In this document: in pieces, positions 6,284-8,991 of the stretch | Layout: each line of letters begins with the position of its first letter | Numbering within the stretch: position 1 is the stretch's first letter | Source of the DNA: DASRJX01 sp035649235 | GTDB lineage: Bacteria; Acidobacteriota; Polarisedimenticolia; Gp22-AA2 | Assembly: GCA_035649235.1 (NCBI GenBank) | Contig: DASRJX010000093.1 | Coordinates: forward strand, 1 to 8,991 | Direction: 5' to 3' | DNA length: 8,991 nt | The notes under the pieces: generated by a model | The model's database searches: none | The model's input: the letters and a program-made list of their open reading frames with translations, nothing else | Told to the model about the DNA's origin: nothing | Translations under genes and position numbers: made by a program

Positions 6284-7365
6284 GGCATCACCTCGGGCAT
6301 GAAGTAGAAGAGCATGGCGATGATGGCGTACACGGCGACCAGCTGGATGCCTTTGTACCAGTTGGCGCGGCCGTCCCCCGCCACCATCGAGCCGATCAGC
6401 ACGCCCATGAAGAGGCAGCCGATCTCCCCCCGCCCGAAGGAGAGCGGCAGCGGAGTCGGGGCGATGAAGTGGCTGGCGAGCACGAGCATCGGCGCCACGA
6501 ACAGGGCGATCTGGATGCAGCTCCCGAGCGCGATGCCGATGGACAGGTCCACCTTGTTCTTCCGGGCCATCATGATGGCCGACCCGCTCTCAGCCGCCCC
6601 TCCGACGATGGCCAGGAAAACGATCCCGATGAACGTGTCCGTCATCCCCAGAGCCTTGCCGGTCGGCTCGGCCGCGCCCACGAGCACCTCGCTCATCCAG
6701 GCGGCCAGCGCCGAGGCGACCACGAGGCCGCCGATCGCCTTCCCGAGGCTCCACTGCTTCCCGTGGCCGTGCCCCTCCTCCCCGCCCTCGGCCCCTTGGA
6801 AGAACTCGGGGTGGGTCTTGAGCATGAAGACGAGGTAGAGCACGTACGCCATGAGCAGGAGGGCGGCCAGTCCCAGGTTGAGGTGCGTTTCCTTCAGTGT
6901 GTCCTCCTGGGAGGAGAACAGCCGGCCGAAGGCGCTCGGCACCGCCAGGCTGACGACGGCGATGAGCATCATCGAGCTGTACATGCGGGTGGCGACGGCG
7001 TTGTAGTCCTGGTCGTGGTACTTCAGGCCACCGAGGAAGAAGGCGATGCCGAGGGCCAGGAGCAGGTTCGCGAGGATCGCCCCCACGATCGACGCACGCA
7101 CCATGTCGAAGAGACCCGCCTTGAGGGCCACGAAGGCGATGATCATCTCCGGGAGGTTGCCGAAGGTCGCGTTCAGCAGGCCGCCGACGGCGTCCCCCGT
7201 GCGCGTCGCGATCTGCTCCGTGGAGCGGGCGATGAGGCTGGCAGCCGGGACGATCGACAGGGCCGCCGAGAAAAACACGGCTGGCGGGGTGACGCCGCCG
7301 TGTTCGAGCAGTAGGGTAATCGGGATGAAGATCAGCAGCCAGTTGATCGACGGTTTGAGGCTCAT
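6280..7365 (-). CDS. cax: Calcium/proton exchanger, CAX family
   Basis: A 361-residue cation antiporter of the inner membrane that exchanges Ca2+ (or a similar divalent cation) for H+. The length fits bacterial CAX proteins such as ChaA (about 366). The two signature regions are visible. The c-1 repeat is GGLLNATFGNLPEMIIAF (61-78) with acidic Glu73. The c-2 repeat is IVGGAAESGSAIMMARKNKV (253-272) with Glu259, followed by DLSIGIALGSCIQIALF. About eleven hydrophobic segments are present. A Glu- and His-rich loop, GAEGGEEGHGHGK (191-203), sits between the two halves where CAX proteins carry their acidic linker. The c-2 motif departs from the common G-N-A-A-E-H: the Asn is Gly256 and the His is Ser260. 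The start is the ATG at 7365-7363, with GAGGAG (7375-7380) nine bases upstream overlapping the malic enzyme stop. The gap to malic enzyme is 13 bases, and the stop overlaps the next start. Confidence 0.9.
   Translation of the reverse strand: MSLKPSINWLLIFIPITLLLEHGGVTPPAVFFSAALSIVPAASLIARSTEQIATRTGDAVGGLLNATFGNLPEMIIAFVALKAGLFDMVRASIVGAILANLLLALGIAFFLGGLKYHDQDYNAVATRMYSSMMLIAVVSLAVPSAFGRLFSSQEDTLKETHLNLGLAALLLMAYVLYLVFMLKTHPEFFQGAEGGEEGHGHGKQWSLGKAIGGLVVASALAAWMSEVLVGAAEPTGKALGMTDTFIGIVFLAIVGGAAESGSAIMMARKNKVDLSIGIALGSCIQIALFVAPMLVLASHFIAPTPLPLSFGRGEIGCLFMGVLIGSMVAGDGRANWYKGIQLVAVYAIIAMLFYFMPEVMP
6288..6294 (-). promoter_or_regulatory. Ribosome binding site for the GTG start of the VIT-like gene
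   Basis: The minus strand reads GAGGTGA here, with the GAGGTG core five bases before the GTG at 6283. It is embedded in the last codons of the CAX gene (Pro-Glu-Val-Met-Pro-stop). It supports the GTG start, because no in-frame ATG is suitably placed. Confidence 0.6.
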
Positions 7366-7374
7366 GGGGAATCG

Positions 7375-7380
7375 CTCCTC
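7375..7380 (-). promoter_or_regulatory. Ribosome binding site of the CAX gene
   Basis: The minus strand reads GAGGAG, nine bases before the ATG at 7365. It shares two bases with the malic enzyme TGA (7381-7379), so ribosomes ending one gene lie on the initiation site of the next. Confidence 0.6.
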
Positions 7381-8991
7381 ACGGTTCGTACATGAGATCC
7401 GCGATGCTCTGTCTCACGTTGCGGGGCTTTCTCCCCCGCGCCAGTCCCAGCTCGTGCGCCCTCGTGACGACGCTGACTGCTATGGCGAGGGAGATCGACC
7501 GGATCTCCTTGAGGGGCGGATACAGGCTGCCACGGGCGAGGTCGGTCTCGCGAACCAGCCCGGCGAGCCTGCGGGCGGCCGCCAGGAACAGCTCGTCGGG
7601 AAGCGTGCGGGCCCGGCAGGCGACGGCACCCAGCCCGATGCCGGGGAACACGTAGGCGTTGTTCCCCTGCCCCGGGTGGAACTCGCGGCCCTCCCAGACG
7701 ACACTTCCGAACGGGCTGCCGCTCGCGAACACGGCCTTCCCCCCGCTCCAGGCGTAAGCCTGCTCCGCCGTGCACTCCGCCTGCGAGGTGGGGTTCGAGA
7801 GGGCGAAGATGACCGGGCGCTCGTGGATCCGGCTCAGGCGCTCGATCACCTCGCGGGTGAACGTCCCCGGTGCGCCGGTCGCCCCGATCAGGACGTGCGG
7901 CCTGATGGCGTCGATGGCCTCGAGGAAACCCAGCGGCCTGTGCTCGTGCGCATAGGGCAGGTTGTGCTCCATCAGGTCGGTCCGGCTCTTCACGACGAGG
8001 CCATTCACGTCCACGAACCACAGGCGGCGGCGCGCGTCGTCGACTCCGAGCCCTTCCTCCACGTAGTCGGAGGTCATCAGGTCCGCGATGCCCGTGGCCG
8101 CCGAGCCGGCGCCCAGGAACATGATCTTCAGATCACGGAACCGGGTGCCGGTGATGCGCGTCGAGGCGCGGACCCCCGCCAGGGCGACCACCGCGGTGCC
8201 CTGGATGTCGTCGTTGAAGCACAGCACGCGGTCCCTGTAGGTCCTCAGCAGCGCGTAGGCGTTGGGGGTCAGGAAGTCCTCGAACTGGATCAGGGCGGCG
8301 GGGTATCTCTTCTGCACCGCTGTCACGAACTCCTCCACGAGGCCGAAGTACGCCTTGCTGCCGATCCGCCGGCGCGGGTAGCCGAGGTAGAGGACGTCGT
8401 CCAGAAGTTCCCGGGTGTTGGTCCCGACGTCGAGCGTCACCGGGAGGCACTGCTCCGGCGGGATGCCTGCGCACGCGGTGTACAGGGCCAGCTTCCCGAT
8501 CGGGATGCCCATGCCGTTGGCGCCCAGATCGCCCAGGCCCAGGATCCTCTGGCCGTCGGTGACGACGATGACGCGGATGTCCTTCCGCGGCCAGTTGCCG
8601 AGGATCCGCGCGATGTCCCCCCGGTCGTCGGGGGTGATGAAGAACCCCTTCGGCTCCCTGGCGATGTGGGAGAACTCCTTGCACGCTTCACCGACCGTGG
8701 GGGTGTAGATCAGAGGGAGGATGGTCTCGATGTGATCGATCACCACCCTGTAGAACAGCCTCTCGTTCCTCTCTTGAAGGGACGACAGGAGCATGTACCG
8801 GTCGATGTCGCGCGGCAGCCGTTCCAGGTTGGCCATCACCCGGGCCACGAGCTGCTTCTGGTCGACGACGGAATGCGGCAGGAGGCCTCTCAGCCCGAGT
8901 CGCTCCCTCTCCTTCCTGCTGAACGCGATGGATCGGTTGAGCGCCTTGTCGTGCAGGACGTCGAGGCCTTTTTTCAGGCGCGTCCCCGTTC
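7379..8991 (-). CDS. maeA: Malate dehydrogenase (oxaloacetate-decarboxylating), NAD-type malic enzyme; 5' end outside window
   Basis: This enzyme converts malate and NAD(P)+ to pyruvate, CO2 and NAD(P)H in the cytoplasm. I read 536 residues from 8989 to the stop; numbering here starts at the first visible residue. The N-terminal family region is present (RSIAFSRKERERLGLRGLLP, 19-38). The catalytic parts follow: IYTPTVGEAC with Tyr95, GMGIPIGKLALYTAC with Lys166, metal ligands Glu237-Asp238 in IQFEDFLTPNA, and Asp260-Asp261 in CFNDDIQGTA. The Rossmann loop is GAGSAATGIADL (293-304). Then come FALSNPTSQAEC, FASGSPFGSV and PGQGNNAYVFPGIGLG. The size and motifs fit the large MaeA/SfcA and eukaryotic type, not the short MaeB type. 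After the second Rossmann strand the sequence is VDVNGLVVKSR, without the Ser-Lys seen in animal NADP enzymes, so NAD is the likelier coenzyme (inference). A GTG at 8848 is not the start, because conserved sequence continues through it to the window edge. Perhaps 10-40 residues are missing. Confidence 0.95.
   Translation of the reverse strand, partial: TGTRLKKGLDVLHDKALNRSIAFSRKERERLGLRGLLPHSVVDQKQLVARVMANLERLPRDIDRYMLLSSLQERNERLFYRVVIDHIETILPLIYTPTVGEACKEFSHIAREPKGFFITPDDRGDIARILGNWPRKDIRVIVVTDGQRILGLGDLGANGMGIPIGKLALYTACAGIPPEQCLPVTLDVGTNTRELLDDVLYLGYPRRRIGSKAYFGLVEEFVTAVQKRYPAALIQFEDFLTPNAYALLRTYRDRVLCFNDDIQGTAVVALAGVRASTRITGTRFRDLKIMFLGAGSAATGIADLMTSDYVEEGLGVDDARRRLWFVDVNGLVVKSRTDLMEHNLPYAHEHRPLGFLEAIDAIRPHVLIGATGAPGTFTREVIERLSRIHERPVIFALSNPTSQAECTAEQAYAWSGGKAVFASGSPFGSVVWEGREFHPGQGNNAYVFPGIGLGAVACRARTLPDELFLAAARRLAGLVRETDLARGSLYPPLKEIRSISLAIAVSVVTRAHELGLARGRKPRNVRQSIADLMYEP

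Noticed and set aside
8846..8848. GTG at 8848 as the malic enzyme start
   Set aside because: Conserved malic enzyme sequence (for example the RLGLRGLLP segment) continues in frame upstream to the window edge.
1..8991. CRISPR array, tRNA, rRNA, insertion sequence or attachment site
   Set aside because: I saw no regularly spaced direct repeats, cloverleaf with a CCA-type end, transposase motif or terminal inverted repeats anywhere in the window.

Overview
The window is a GC-rich (about two-thirds G+C by eye) piece of a Gram-negative bacterial chromosome. All eight genes that I can support lie on the minus strand, so transcription runs from high to low coordinates. A lipobox, two predicted outer-membrane beta-barrels, three exported or anchored envelope proteins and two inner-membrane carriers imply a double-membrane cell. 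I cannot name the phylum from sequence alone; the style would suit an Acidobacteriota-like or other soil lineage, but that is a guess. I see no tRNA, rRNA, CRISPR array, insertion sequence or sign of recent transfer.

In transcription order the layout is as follows. (1) NAD-type malic enzyme, 8991-7379, with its 5' end outside the window. (2) Ca2+/H+ antiporter of the CAX family, 7365-6280. (3) Divergent VIT1/CCC1-like five-helix membrane protein, 6283-5609. (4) Small exported beta-barrel of unknown function, 5612-4971. (5) Second outer-membrane protein, of the Phenol_MetA_deg (transporter) type, 4965-4000. (6) 756-residue exported protein with three internal repeats and a Tyr/Trp/Gly/Pro-rich tail, 3920-1650. 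(7) Membrane-anchored alpha/beta hydrolase, 1631-117. (8) Start of a lipoprotein with a TTG start codon, 120-1, cut by the window edge.

Spacing is very tight. Three junctions are 4-base stop/start overlaps (GTGA, ATGA and TTGA), and three more gaps are 5, 13 and 18 bases. The only non-coding stretch of note is 79 bases (3921-3999), which holds a 9-bp GC-rich inverted repeat directly after a stop codon. The simplest reading is one transcript, or two with a break at that repeat. It would encode a metabolic enzyme followed by inner-membrane cation carriers, then outer-membrane and surface proteins, then a periplasm-facing hydrolase and a lipoprotein.

The malic enzyme and CAX calls are secure. 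The transporter-type barrel and the hydrolase fold are good. The VIT-like call is moderate. Proteins 4, 6 and 8 have no known function that I can defend. Genes 2-8 together look like an envelope module whose substrate is unknown, and they are the best candidate here for an undescribed system.
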